From the NCBI RefSeq assembly GCF_002556545.1, contig NZ_CP022685.1:3760001-3824000 (forward strand): 64,000 nucleotides of DNA. Direction: 5' to 3'. Shown in pieces: positions 19,201 through 26,317 of the stretch. The position numbers were made by a program, and so were the translations under genes. This DNA is from Streptomyces formicae. GTDB taxonomy: Bacteria; Actinomycetota; Actinomycetes; Streptomycetales; Streptomycetaceae. The notes beneath the pieces were generated by a model, which ran no database searches, was not told the DNA's origin, and saw only the letters and a program-made list of their open reading frames with translations. Each line of letters begins with the position of its first letter. Position 1 is the stretch's first letter.

Positions 19201-19952
19201 TCGTCGCGCATCAGGGGCAGGCGCCGGTCGAAGCCGCCGAGCTGTTCGTAGACGTCGCGCCTGATCAGCATGCCCGCGGTGGACACGGAGAGCACGGGCC
19301 GCACGTGGTCGTGCTGGCCCTGGTCCTGTTCGCGGCGGTCCACGCCGGTCCAGCGGCGGCCGCTGTTGGCGATGGAGACGCCGACTTCCAGGAGCTGCCT
19401 GCGGTCGTACCAGCCGCGGAGCTTGGGGCCGACGACGGCGACGTCCTTGCCGAGCTCGTGTTCGTTCTCGACGACGCGCAGCAGTTCGGCGAGGGCGTCC
19501 GGCTCGGGCGCGCAGTCGTCGTGCAGCAGCCAGAGCCACTGCACGGGCTCGCCGTGCGGCAGGTCGGGCATGTCGTACGCCTCGTCGCGCCAGCTCCTGC
19601 TGACCGGGTCCCAGCCGCTGGGGCGCTTGAGGTACGGCAGCTCTTCGGGCGTGAGCACTCCGGCGGTGCGGACGGCCTCTTCGACGGCGGTGCCGAAGCC
19701 GGAGCGGCGGGCGAGGTGGAGCACGCGGTCGGCGCCGAGGGCCTCGGTGACCAGGCGGGCGGAGTCGTCCGCGCTGCCGGTGTCCGCGGCCACGGCGTGC
19801 TGCACGGGGCGCTCCTGGCCGAGCAGGCCGGCCAGGGCGTCGGGCAGCCAGCGGGCGCCGTCGTGGGAGACGAGGACGGCGGTCACGACGTGCCGCGGGA
19901 ACTCGGGAGCGGCGGCCTCTTGGTGGGCTGCCGAATGGCTGTGCACGGACAT
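16278..19952 (-). CDS. Large membrane glycosyltransferase family 2 protein, 1224 aa
   Basis: Predicted to transfer a sugar to an envelope glycan. Residues about 20-290 form a GT2 catalytic domain: VTAVLVSHDGARWLPDALAG at the start, LLHDDCAPEPDALAELL as the DxD-like nucleotide-sugar site, and MRDDVDLCWRAHSAGHRV as the acceptor/ED motif. From about 310 to 790 come at least ten hydrophobic spans. An extracytoplasmic domain follows at about 800-1040, then a final membrane helix (HTAWLWTQGALALVLVVLAL). The last ~150 residues are cytoplasmic and Pro/Gln/Tyr/Gly-rich. It starts at ATG 19952 and is coupled to the DUF5719 gene. The acceptor and donor are unknown; nearby mannose genes make a mannosyl donor possible. 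Confidence 0.85.
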   Translation of the reverse strand: MSVHSHSAAHQEAAAPEFPRHVVTAVLVSHDGARWLPDALAGLLGQERPVQHAVAADTGSADDSARLVTEALGADRVLHLARRSGFGTAVEEAVRTAGVLTPEELPYLKRPSGWDPVSRSWRDEAYDMPDLPHGEPVQWLWLLHDDCAPEPDALAELLRVVENEHELGKDVAVVGPKLRGWYDRRQLLEVGVSIANSGRRWTGVDRREQDQGQHDHVRPVLSVSTAGMLIRRDVYEQLGGFDRRLPLMRDDVDLCWRAHSAGHRVLVAPDAVVRHAEASSRERRTVDCVGRTATSPHRVDKAGAAYTLLVNARTAVLPWILFRLVVGTLLRTVAYLVGKAPGQALDEIAGLLATLLRPGRILGARATRGKSALDAGEMRALFPPPGATVRATVEQAAGSLVGRADAEAPAGAGRHGAVESGPGGDDADFLQIEQFARLKRIARKPGPMLFVVLLFVSLIACRALLGSGALAGGALLPAPADSSGLWARYLDGWHAVGTGGTEAAPPYVALVAGLSTLLFGSTGLAVTVLLVGSVPLAGFAAYFASRPLVQSRLLRAWASVAYAFLPAATGALAGGRIGTAVLAVLLPLMARAGVAASGLTAAQGTRGTWRATWAYALLLTLTTAFTPIVWPIALVLGLALLVLRRGDITAYGLRFLAALGTPLLVLAPWSLSLLPFGFFREAGLEFGTGSASAFDLLGGSPGGPGTVHGLLLIGIVLAALGALLRDERQLAVRTAWAVALVALVFAVLSNQSAWAGPATLAYGIALLAAAALGADGARARVAEQSFGWRQPVAALIAFAAAAGPLLVAAGWMIRGAEGPLERRDPVQVPAFVAEESGTQDQARTLVLDSESAAEVSYSLVRGSGARLGDAELSASAAAAADDKLDKIVARLIAGSGADQADQLGGFAVRYVLVRDGAPREMSRTLDATPGLTRLSQEDGSALWRVDRQVSRAAVVPKTGDPEPVAAGPVELHTKIPSGDQGRVLRLADSADPGWTATLDGRPLDRVTLDGWAQGFELPGSGGHLDVTYDTPLGHTAWLWTQGALALVLVVLALPGRRRDVDDDLPEEPVIPAQAVEGEGRRARRLRAQNEQAAQEAGQDVPPPPEEPGAAIPQQSQGRQQSYDEWEAPAHAGAEHGAYGGEQQYQGGQYPAGSYEQSAYPADAYQGGQYDPYASYGGAGGVYGGGEQQYGQYDDPYARQQPPLPPQPPQPPHGTDSERPDGSQQ

Positions 19953-20241
19953 CGAGGTACGGGCCCCGGTTCGATGGACTGTGGTGGACGCCTGCGGCCC
20001 GCGGGGGTACTGGGGCGTCTCGGACGGGGCCCCACACTAACGGCTGGCACCAGGACGGCCCGCCGCCTGTGGATAACCCACGGGTGACGGGCCGTTCGTT
20101 GCGCATTGTTTGTGGGAGGTGTGTGCCGAATTGGTCGGGCGGCACGCTTCGTCGGGGTCCGGTCTCTTCACATGCTTCCTTCACGTACGCGCGCGTGGGC
20201 TGCGCATCGCGCGCGTGGATCCCGCGCTGTCGCGCAGGTGT
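19953..20241. other. Gap between whiB and the large glycosyltransferase gene
   Basis: 289 bp with no gene seen. It should hold the whiB 3' end and the promoter of the glycosyltransferase-DUF5719 pair (both genes read leftward). I could not place promoter elements or a strong hairpin. Confidence 0.4.
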
Positions 20242-20505
20242 TCAGACGGCGGCTTTCTTCAGACGGCGTCGTTCACGCTCCGACAAACCGCCCCAGATGC
20301 CGAATCGTTCGTCGTTGGCGAGTGCGTATTCGAGGCATTCGGAGCGGACTTCACAGGCGAGGCAGACCTTCTTGGCCTCACGCGTGGAGCCGCCCTTCTC
20401 GGGGAAGAAGGACTCGGGGTCGGTCTGGGCGCACAGCGCGCGCTCCTGCCAGCCGAGTTCCTCGTCCGCGTCCTCGACCAGCAGTTCCTGAACCAGCTCG
20501 GTCAT
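20242..20505 (-). CDS. whiB: WhiB iron-sulfur transcriptional regulator
   Basis: An 87-residue Wbl protein, nearly identical to what I recall of Streptomyces WhiB, which with WhiA controls sporulation septation. Four Fe-S ligands are at Cys25, Cys48, Cys51 and Cys57 (ALCAQTDP; KVCLACEVRSECLEYA). The GIWGG turn is near residues 69-73, and the basic DNA-binding end is SERERRRLKKAAV. The start is ATG 20505. It is divergent from cysteine dioxygenase over 629 bp. In mycobacteria whiB2 sits at the same place next to fbiA/fbiB. whiB genes are developmentally regulated (BldD and BldM/WhiI in Streptomyces, from the literature). Confidence 0.97.
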   Translation of the reverse strand: MTELVQELLVEDADEELGWQERALCAQTDPESFFPEKGGSTREAKKVCLACEVRSECLEYALANDERFGIWGGLSERERRRLKKAAV

Positions 20506-20907
20506 GTGCGCCCCTCGTCTGTCTGTGCGTCCCCGTGGTGCTTGCCGTTACCGATTTCGGCTGAACGACACGAGTGAAATTACAAGTGTGCCGATCCGGG
20601 CCAGTCAAGCCGAGATCTGCTATTGGGTCCCTTATTCACTCTGCGGAACCAAGGCTATGCGGAAAGTGTTCAAATCGGCATAAACCCTGACAGCGGTCAA
20701 CGACCCGTCCGGCACCACACCCGGTGCGACCTCGGGAGGCCTCACAGGGAAAGACGTCGATGTTTGAGTGCCGGTTGCTGCGCCATGTGTCCCGTGCGCC
20801 GAGTGCACAAACCTTTCGCCTGAGAGAACAACCGGATGAGGTGAAACATATCCCACATTCCGGACATAGAGTTGACACCGAAGGTATGAGCCGGTGTCCT
20901 AGTGGGC
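20506..20907. promoter_or_regulatory. whiB upstream region and promoter of the cysteine dioxygenase leader
   Basis: No protein gene is seen in this part. On the whiB side an imperfect palindrome, CGACACGAGTGA (20566-20577; TCACTCGTGTCG on the coding strand), resembles BldM-type sites as I recall them. On the other side a clear -35/-10 pair leads into the polycysteine leader at 20908. The middle is moderately AT-rich and otherwise featureless. Confidence 0.45.
20872..20900 (+). promoter_or_regulatory. Promoter of the leader peptide and cysteine dioxygenase
   Basis: A perfect TTGACA -35 (20872-20877) is followed 17 nt later by TGTCCT (20895-20900). The start point expected 7 nt further on coincides with the A of ATG 20908, so the transcript would begin exactly at the leader's start codon. 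The -10 is not a strict TANNNT. Confidence 0.55.
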
Positions 20908-21000
20908 ATGCTCGCGAACCTGGCTCTTTCGATGACCCGCACCAGCGGGTCCATCGGTGCTGCCCACGCGCGCTGTTGCTGTTCCTGCTCCAGCTGTTGA
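20908..21000 (+). CDS. Polycysteine leader peptide upstream of cysteine dioxygenase
   Basis: A 30-codon reading frame from ATG 20908 to TGA 20998-21000. It begins MLANLALSM and ends in CCCSCSSC, so five of the last eight residues are Cys. It has no ribosome-binding site and sits at the predicted start point of transcription, as expected for a leaderless message. It lies 134 nt before the cysteine dioxygenase start. Polycysteine leaderless small ORFs are known in mycobacteria as cysteine-responsive attenuators. Here ribosome stalling at Cys codons when Cys-tRNA is low would inform a gene that destroys cysteine. The call rests on the composition and location; function is inference. Confidence 0.75.
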   Translation: MLANLALSMTRTSGSIGAAHARCCCSCSSC

Positions 21001-21018
21001 GTCCTTCCAGCTGTTGAG
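20989..21018 (+). repeat. Direct repeat across the end of the polycysteine leader
   Basis: TCCAGCTGTTGAG occurs at 20989-21001 and 21006-21018. The first copy encodes the last Ser-Ser-Cys-stop of the leader; the second repeats the same Cys codon and stop just beyond it. The duplicate could offer an alternative pairing partner in the leader RNA. Confidence 0.8.
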
Positions 21019-21134
21019 CCGCGTTTCCCGCTCCACCTCTCGGCCTCTCCGCCCGCTCCGCACTCCCCGCATCTCTGCGCTCCACCCTTCCTTCGCGACA
21101 CCCCAGCACTCTTACGTTGAGGAACCACCGCACG

Positions 21135-21650
21135 ATGAACAGCGACAGCGACCTCCAGATCGCCGGCGACATCCTCGAAGTCCCGCACCTCCTGCAGCCC
21201 GCCCGTGAGCACCCCGCCACCGTGGCCGAGTTCGTCGGCCTGGCCCGCGCCATCGCGGCCGACCGCTCCCAGTGGGAGCACCTCGTCGAGTACGACGCGA
21301 CGAGCCGCTGGTACCACCGGCTGAAGACCGGACCCGGCTACGAGGTCTGGCTGCTGTCCTGGGTGCCCGGACAGGGCAGCGGTATGCACGGCCACGGGCG
21401 CTCTTCCGGCGTGCTCACCGTCCTGGAGGGCGAGTTGACGGAGCACACGGCGCGCGGCGCGCGGGCGCTCGACGAGGGCGCCCAGCGCGTCTTCGCGCCG
21501 GGGTACGTGCACGAGGTCGTCAACGACTCCCTCCAACCGGCCGTCAGCCTGCACGTCTACCACCCCGGCCTGACCGAGATGCCGATGCACGCGGCCCAGT
21601 GCGCCGCCGCCACCGCGGACGGCGTCGCGGAGGATGTCGTAACCGCCTGA
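21135..21650 (+). CDS. Cysteine dioxygenase (cupin family)
   Basis: Oxidises L-cysteine to cysteine sulfinate with molecular oxygen and ferrous iron, lowering cysteine excess. The 171-residue product shows the cupin iron site: His85 and His87 in GSGMHGHGRSSGVLTVLEGE and His126 in YVHEVVND. LVEYDATSRWYHRL and EVWLLSWVPGQ are typical of bacterial type I enzymes. The start is ATG 21135 with TGAGGA about 11 nt upstream. Expression is probably linked to the polycysteine leader before it. It ends 34 bp before cofD in the same direction, so both may be on one transcript. Confidence 0.92.
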   Translation: MNSDSDLQIAGDILEVPHLLQPAREHPATVAEFVGLARAIAADRSQWEHLVEYDATSRWYHRLKTGPGYEVWLLSWVPGQGSGMHGHGRSSGVLTVLEGELTEHTARGARALDEGAQRVFAPGYVHEVVNDSLQPAVSLHVYHPGLTEMPMHAAQCAAATADGVAEDVVTA

Positions 21651-21684
21651 CGCGCTGTCGTACCCGCCTGACATGCTGGGGGAC

Positions 21685-22641
21685 ATGCGCATTGTGGTTC
21701 TGGCCGGCGGCATCGGCGGCGCCCGTTTCCTCCGTGGCCTCAAGAAGGCCGCGCCCGACGCGGACATCACGGTCATCGGCAACACCGGTGACGACATTCA
21801 CTTGTTCGGGTTGAAGGTCTGCCCCGACCTGGACACCGTGATGTACACGCTCGGCGGCGGCATCAACGAAGAGCAGGGCTGGGGGCGTACGGACGAGACG
21901 TTCAAGGTCAAGGAAGAGCTCGCGGCGTACGGCGTCGGGCCCGAGTGGTTCGGCCTCGGCGACCGGGACTTCGCCACGCACATCGTGCGGACGCAGATGC
22001 TGGGCGCCGGATATCCGCTCAGCGCCGTCACGCAGGCGCTGTGCGAGCGGTGGCAGCCCGGGGTGCGGCTCATCCCGATGTCCGACGACCGCGTCGAGAC
22101 GCACGTCGCCGTCACCGTCGACGGCGAGCAGAAGGCCGTGCACTTCCAGGAGTACTGGGTGCGTCTGCGCGCCTCCGTGGACGCGCACGCCGTGGTGCCC
22201 GTCGGCGCCGAGCAGGCCAAGCCCGCGCCCGGTGTCCTCGAGGCCATCGCCGAGGCCGACGTCGTGCTCTTCCCGCCGTCCAACCCCGTGGTGAGCGTCG
22301 GGACCATCCTCGCCGTGCCCGGCATCCGCGAGGCGATCGCGGACGCGGGCGTGCCGGTCGTCGGCCTCTCCCCCATCGTCGGCGACTCCCCCGTGCGCGG
22401 CATGGCCGACAAGGTGCTCGCCGCCGTCGGCGTGGAGACCAGCGCGGCGGCCGTCGCCGAGCACTACGGCAGCGGGCTGCTCGACGGCTGGCTCGTCGAC
22501 ACCGTCGACGCGGGCGTGGTGGAGCGGGTGGAGAGCGCCGGGATCCGGTGCCGGGCCATCCCGCTGATGATGACCGACGTCGACGCCGCGGCCGCGATGG
22601 CCGCGGAGGCGCTCGCGCTCGCCTCGGAGGTCCGCGCGTGA
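21685..22641 (+). CDS. cofD: 2-phospho-L-lactate (or phosphoenolpyruvyl) transferase, F420 biosynthesis
   Basis: Joins the activated 2-phospho-lactate/phosphoenolpyruvate moiety to Fo, giving F420-0 or dehydro-F420-0 (FbiA in mycobacteria). The 318-residue product starts [20 protein letters not shown], the family's nucleotide-binding N-terminus. [48 protein letters not shown] and [16 protein letters not shown] are further conserved blocks. I chose ATG 21685 because the family starts there; ATG 21673 in frame, 6 nt after TACCCG, is a leaderless alternative. It overlaps cofE by 4 nt (GTGA), so the two are translationally coupled. Confidence 0.95.
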   Translation: MRIVVLAGGIGGARFLRGLKKAAPDADITVIGNTGDDIHLFGLKVCPDLDTVMYTLGGGINEEQGWGRTDETFKVKEELAAYGVGPEWFGLGDRDFATHIVRTQMLGAGYPLSAVTQALCERWQPGVRLIPMSDDRVETHVAVTVDGEQKAVHFQEYWVRLRASVDAHAVVPVGAEQAKPAPGVLEAIAEADVVLFPPSNPVVSVGTILAVPGIREAIADAGVPVVGLSPIVGDSPVRGMADKVLAAVGVETSAAAVAEHYGSGLLDGWLVDTVDAGVVERVESAGIRCRAIPLMMTDVDAAAAMAAEALALASEVRA

Positions 22642-23939
22642 CCGCACAGGGCTACCGCGTGTGGGCCGTCCCCGGCCTGCCCGAGGTGCGCCAAGGCGAC
22701 GACCTCGCGAAGCTGATCGCCGCCGCCGAACCGGGCCTCGCCGACGGGGACGTGCTCCTCGTCACCTCGAAGATCGTCAGCAAGGCGGAGGGGCGCGTCG
22801 TCCAGGCCGACGACCGCGAGGCCGCCATCGACGCGGAGACCGTGCGGGTCGTGGCGCGCCGCGGCACCCTGCGCATCGTCGAGAACCGGCAGGGCCTGGT
22901 GATGGCCGCGGCCGGGGTCGACGCCTCCAACACGCCCGCGGGGACCGTGCTGTTGCTGCCCGCGGAGCCGGACGCCTCGGCCCGCGCCGTGCGGGAGGGG
23001 CTGCGCGACGCGCTCGGTGTGGACGTCGGCGTCATCGTCACCGACACCTTCGGCAGGCCCTGGCGCGCCGGGCTCACCGACGTCGCCATCGGCGCCGCCG
23101 GAGTGCGGGTCCTCGACGACCTGCGGGGCGGCGTCGACGCGTACGGCAATCCCCTCGCCGCGACCGTCGTCGCCACCGCGGACGAACTCGCCGCGGCGGG
23201 CGACCTCGTCAAGGGCAAGGCCGCGGGGCTCCCCGTCGCCGTGGTCCGCGGCCTGCCGCACGTGGTGGGCGGCGACCCCGACGAGGGGGCGCGGGCGCTG
23301 GTGCGCGGCGCCCGGGACGACATGTTCCGGCTCGGTACGTCGGAGGCCGTGCGGGAAGCGGTGACGCGGCGGCGGACCGTGCGCGAGTTCACCGACGAGG
23401 AGGTCGATCCGGGGGCCGTGCGGCGGGCCGTGGCGGCGGCGGTGACCGCGCCCGCGCCGCACCACACGACGCCGTGGCGCTTCGTCCTCCTCGAGTCCGC
23501 CGCGTCGCGGATCGAGCTCCTCGACGCCATGCGGGACGCGTGGATCGCGGATCTGCGGCGGGACGGGAAGTCGGAGGAGTCCATCGCCAAGCGGGTGCGG
23601 AGGGGGGACCTGCTGCGGAAGGCCCCCTATCTGGTGGTGCCCTGCCTGGTGATGGACGGGGCCCATGCGTACGGGGACGAGCGGCGTGACACCGCCGAGC
23701 GCGAGATGTTCGTGGTCGCGGCGGGGGCGGGCGTGCAGAACTTCCTGGTGGCGTTGGCCGGCGAGCGGCTCGGCTCCGCGTGGGTTTCGTCGACGATGTT
23801 CTGCCGGGATGTCGTCCGTGAGGTTCTGGGGCTTCCGGCGTCCTGGGATCCGATGGGGGCGGTTGCCGTGGGGCATCCGGTGGGTGAGCCTTCGGCTCGC
23901 GCCGGGCGGGACGTGGGGGATTTCCTCGCCGTTCGATGA
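22638..23939 (+). CDS. cofE: Coenzyme F420-0:gamma-glutamyl ligase fused to nitroreductase-like domain
   Basis: Adds glutamates to F420-0; in mycobacteria the C-terminal FMN domain of FbiB reduces dehydro-F420. This 433-residue protein has the same fusion. Residues 1-245 are the CofE ligase ([49 protein letters not shown]). Residues about 250-433 are nitroreductase-like ([51 protein letters not shown]). GTG 22638 overlaps the cofD stop. A GC-rich repeat arm lies between this gene and the convergent glycosylase. FbiC and CofC are not in the window. Confidence 0.95.
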   Translation: MTAQGYRVWAVPGLPEVRQGDDLAKLIAAAEPGLADGDVLLVTSKIVSKAEGRVVQADDREAAIDAETVRVVARRGTLRIVENRQGLVMAAAGVDASNTPAGTVLLLPAEPDASARAVREGLRDALGVDVGVIVTDTFGRPWRAGLTDVAIGAAGVRVLDDLRGGVDAYGNPLAATVVATADELAAAGDLVKGKAAGLPVAVVRGLPHVVGGDPDEGARALVRGARDDMFRLGTSEAVREAVTRRRTVREFTDEEVDPGAVRRAVAAAVTAPAPHHTTPWRFVLLESAASRIELLDAMRDAWIADLRRDGKSEESIAKRVRRGDLLRKAPYLVVPCLVMDGAHAYGDERRDTAEREMFVVAAGAGVQNFLVALAGERLGSAWVSSTMFCRDVVREVLGLPASWDPMGAVAVGHPVGEPSARAGRDVGDFLAVR

Positions 23940-23956
23940 TCGGTCGAGTGGCGTCG

Positions 23957-23998
23957 TGCGGGTTCGTCGTGGTTGCTCGCGCAGTTCCCCGCGCCCCT
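23957..23998. repeat. Streptomyces-type GC-rich palindromic repeat, single arm
   Basis: One arm of the recurring element: a GTGCGGGTTCGTCGT lead, then GGTTGCTCGC and GCAGTTCCCCGCGCCCCT (core 23971-23998). It lies between the convergent cofE and glycosylase genes, upstream of a hairpin over the latter's stop codon. Confidence 0.9.
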
Positions 23999-24015
23999 GA
24001 AAACACGTCACCCGT

Positions 24016-24036
24016 CGCGCCCCTCACAGGGGCGCG
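24016..24036. terminator. Hairpin over the glycosylase stop codon
   Basis: CGCGCCCCT (24016-24024) and AGGGGCGCG (24028-24036) form a perfect 9-bp stem with a CAC loop. It overlaps the last codons of the glycosylase gene and is a likely terminator for either convergent transcript. Confidence 0.6.
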
Positions 24037-25028
24037 ATGTTGCCCTTCGGCATGCGGGGGTGTCTGCGGGGTGGGGTTCTGCCGCTCAGGAGGATCAGGC
24101 GGGAGGCCCGGTGGCGCTGGCCCTCGTAGGGGGTCAGGAGCCTGAGCATCTCCGCGTCGTCCGCGTCGCGGTTGTCCGCGAGGGCGTAGCCGATGATGCC
24201 CGGCAGGTGGAGGTCGCCCGTCGTCACCGCGTCGGGTGCGCCGTTGCTGCGCTGGACCGTTTCCGCGGAGGTCCAGGGGCCGATGCCGGGGATCAGTTCC
24301 AGTCGGGCCTGGGCCTTGAGGGGTTCCATCGCGGCCGCCTCCTCCAGGCGGGAGGCCCGCGCGACCGCGCGCAGGATCGTGGCCGCCCGCTTGTTGTCCA
24401 CGCCCGCCTTGTGCCACTCCCAGGACGGGATCAGGGACCAGGTCCTCGGCTCCGGCATGACGTGCATGCGGGCCTGCGCGGGCGTCGGTCCCGGCGCGGG
24501 CTCGCCGAACTTGCGGACCAGGAGGCGCCAGGCCCGGTACGCCTCGTCCGTGGTGACCTTCTGTTCCAGGATCGAGGGGATCAGGGATTCCAGGACCAGG
24601 GACGTACGGGTCAGGCGCAGTCCTGGGCGGCGGCGGGCCGTCGCGGCGACCAGGCGGTGGCGGGGCTCGAAGGGTTCGGGGTCGTCCAACTCGCCCAGGA
24701 GTACGGGGAGTTGATCCAGGAACCAGGCCGCGCCCGGGCCCCACGCCTCGGCCTCGACGGTTCCCGCGCGCAGCGCGACCCGCAGCGTGCCGGGCCCCTG
24801 CGGGGTGCGGCTCACGCGCCAGACCGAGCCGTCGGGGGTCGTACGGAAGGTGGGGTCAGCCGGGCCGCGCCGCAGCGGTCCCAGGGTGAGGCCCAGGTCC
24901 AGGGGGTGGGGCGGCCGCCACGTCCGGTTCAGGTGCGCCGTGGTCTGTCGCGGGACACCCACCGGCACGGCCGTCTCGCCACCGCGCACGGAGGTGCGGG
25001 TGGGGCGCGGGGCGAAACGGGAGGACAT
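24024..25028 (-). CDS. DNA-3-methyladenine glycosylase II (AlkA-type HhH-GPD)
   Basis: Removes alkylated purines from DNA to begin base excision repair. In the 334-residue protein the HhH-GPD fold occupies about residues 130-315: SLIPSILEQKVTTDEAYRAW, the hairpin ELIPGIGPWTSAETV and the catalytic Asp region VTTGDLHLPGIIGYAL. The N-terminal ~130 residues form an AlkA-like beta domain (TWRPPHPLDLGLTLGPLRRG). The start is ATG 25028; TACCCT 7 nt upstream (25036-25041) suggests a leaderless transcript. It is convergent with cofE. No metal-cluster Cys motif is seen at the C-terminus, unlike MutY/Nth. Confidence 0.88.
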   Translation of the reverse strand: MSSRFAPRPTRTSVRGGETAVPVGVPRQTTAHLNRTWRPPHPLDLGLTLGPLRRGPADPTFRTTPDGSVWRVSRTPQGPGTLRVALRAGTVEAEAWGPGAAWFLDQLPVLLGELDDPEPFEPRHRLVAATARRRPGLRLTRTSLVLESLIPSILEQKVTTDEAYRAWRLLVRKFGEPAPGPTPAQARMHVMPEPRTWSLIPSWEWHKAGVDNKRAATILRAVARASRLEEAAAMEPLKAQARLELIPGIGPWTSAETVQRSNGAPDAVTTGDLHLPGIIGYALADNRDADDAEMLRLLTPYEGQRHRASRLILLSGRTPPRRHPRMPKGNIAPL

Positions 25029-25130
25029 CTCACCGAGGGTAGGCGACGGGGGGCTCCGCCGGGGTGGTTACCGGCACGGGTGGACCGGGGCCGGTCGTGA
25101 ACGGCTACCGGCGCGGCCTGAACCGGGCGG

Positions 25131-26213
25131 TCACTGGTCCGAGGAGAACCTCACCGCGCCGGACGGCAGTACCGCGTCGCACCAGACGCGGGCGCCGTCG
25201 CGGAGTTCGTTGTCGGCGCCCACCTGCGCGCCGTCGCCGATCACCGCGTCGGAGAGTGCCGCTCGGGCGCCGACGCGGGCGCCCTCGCCGATCAGGGAGT
25301 CCGTGATCACGGCGCCGGGTCCGACGACCGCGCCGGAGAGGATCGTGCTGCCGGTCACCCGCGCGCCCTCGCCGATCCGCGCGCCCTCGCCGACCACCGT
25401 GCCGCCGGTGAGCTTCGCGTCGGGGGCGACGGAGGCGCTGGGCAGGACGAGGCTGTCGCCGCAGCGGCCGGGGACCGCCGGGGAGGGGGCGCGGCCGAGG
25501 ACCAGGTCGGCGGAGCCGCGTACGAACGCCTGGGGGGTGCCCAGGTCCAGCCAGTACGTCGAGTCGACCATGCCCTGGAGGTGGGCGCCGGAGGAGAGGA
25601 GGCCGGGGAAGGTCTCGCGTTCGACCGAGACGGGGCGGCCCGTGGGGATCGTGTCGATGACCGAGCGGCGGAACACGTACGCGCCCGCGTTGATCTGGTC
25701 GGTGACGATCTCCTCGGGGGTGCCCGGCTTCTCCAGGAAGGCGGTGACCCTGCCGGTCGCGTCGGTGGGGACGAGGCCGAAGGCGCGCGGGTCGTCGACC
25801 TTCGTGAGGTGCAGGGAGACGTCCGCGCCCGACTCCTCGTGGGTACGGACCAGGGCGCCGATGTCCAGCCCCGTGAGGATGTCCCCGTTGAAGATCAGGA
25901 CCGGCTCGTCGGGCGCCGAGTGCAGCCGCGAGGCCACGTTGCGGATCGCGCCGCCCGTGCCCAGGGGCTCTTCCTCGGTCACGTATTCGATGTGGAGGCC
26001 GAGCGCCGAGCCGTCCCCGAAGTACGGCTCGAAGACCTCGGCGAGGTAGGAGGTGGCGAGGACGATGTGGTCCACGCCCGCCGCGCGGGCCCGCGCCAGC
26101 TGGTGGGTGAGGAACGGGACGCCCGCCGCCGGGACCATCGGCTTGGGGGTGTTGACCGTGAGCGGTCGCAGCCGGGTTCCCTTGCCGCCGACCAGGAGGA
26201 TCGCTTCTGTCAC
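25131..26213 (-). CDS. manC: Sugar-phosphate nucleotidyltransferase, probably mannose-1-phosphate guanylyltransferase
   Basis: Activates a sugar 1-phosphate to its nucleotide sugar; the neighbourhood (manA, manB) and the matching place in mycobacteria point to GDP-mannose. The 360-residue protein has an N-terminal Rossmann-like NTP-transferase domain (AILLVGGKGTRLRPLTVN, with the GGxGTRL signature; FNGDILTGLDIGAL; GLVPTDATGRVTAFLEKP). From about residue 245 it has a left-handed beta-helix of hexapeptide repeats (GEGARIGEGARVTGSTILSG). The start is GTG 26213 with a weak ribosome site. Base specificity cannot be decided by eye, so glucose-1-phosphate thymidylyl- or uridylyltransferase remains possible. 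Confidence 0.82.
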   Translation of the reverse strand: MTEAILLVGGKGTRLRPLTVNTPKPMVPAAGVPFLTHQLARARAAGVDHIVLATSYLAEVFEPYFGDGSALGLHIEYVTEEEPLGTGGAIRNVASRLHSAPDEPVLIFNGDILTGLDIGALVRTHEESGADVSLHLTKVDDPRAFGLVPTDATGRVTAFLEKPGTPEEIVTDQINAGAYVFRRSVIDTIPTGRPVSVERETFPGLLSSGAHLQGMVDSTYWLDLGTPQAFVRGSADLVLGRAPSPAVPGRCGDSLVLPSASVAPDAKLTGGTVVGEGARIGEGARVTGSTILSGAVVGPGAVITDSLIGEGARVGARAALSDAVIGDGAQVGADNELRDGARVWCDAVLPSGAVRFSSDQ

Positions 26214-26317
26214 CTGTCGTCTCTGCTTCCTGCTGGGGCCGGCCGAACTTGAGTTTCGGCCGGCCAGTGTATGCAGACGGATGTGCAGATCGTGCGGTTC
26301 GAGCGGTGCGTCGGACC

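Noticed and set aside
16317..20087. 1256-codon open frame on the plus strand opposite the large glycosyltransferase
   Set aside because: High GC leaves the antisense frame open; the product is Arg/Gly/Ala-rich without domains, while the minus strand encodes a clear GT2 protein.
20623..20823. 66-codon frame between whiB and cysteine dioxygenase
   Set aside because: No codon-position bias, AT-richer sequence and no ribosome site.
24787..26049. 420-codon plus-strand frame opposite the glycosylase and nucleotidyltransferase genes
   Set aside because: Ser/Arg/Pro/Thr-rich shadow spanning two well-defined minus-strand genes.
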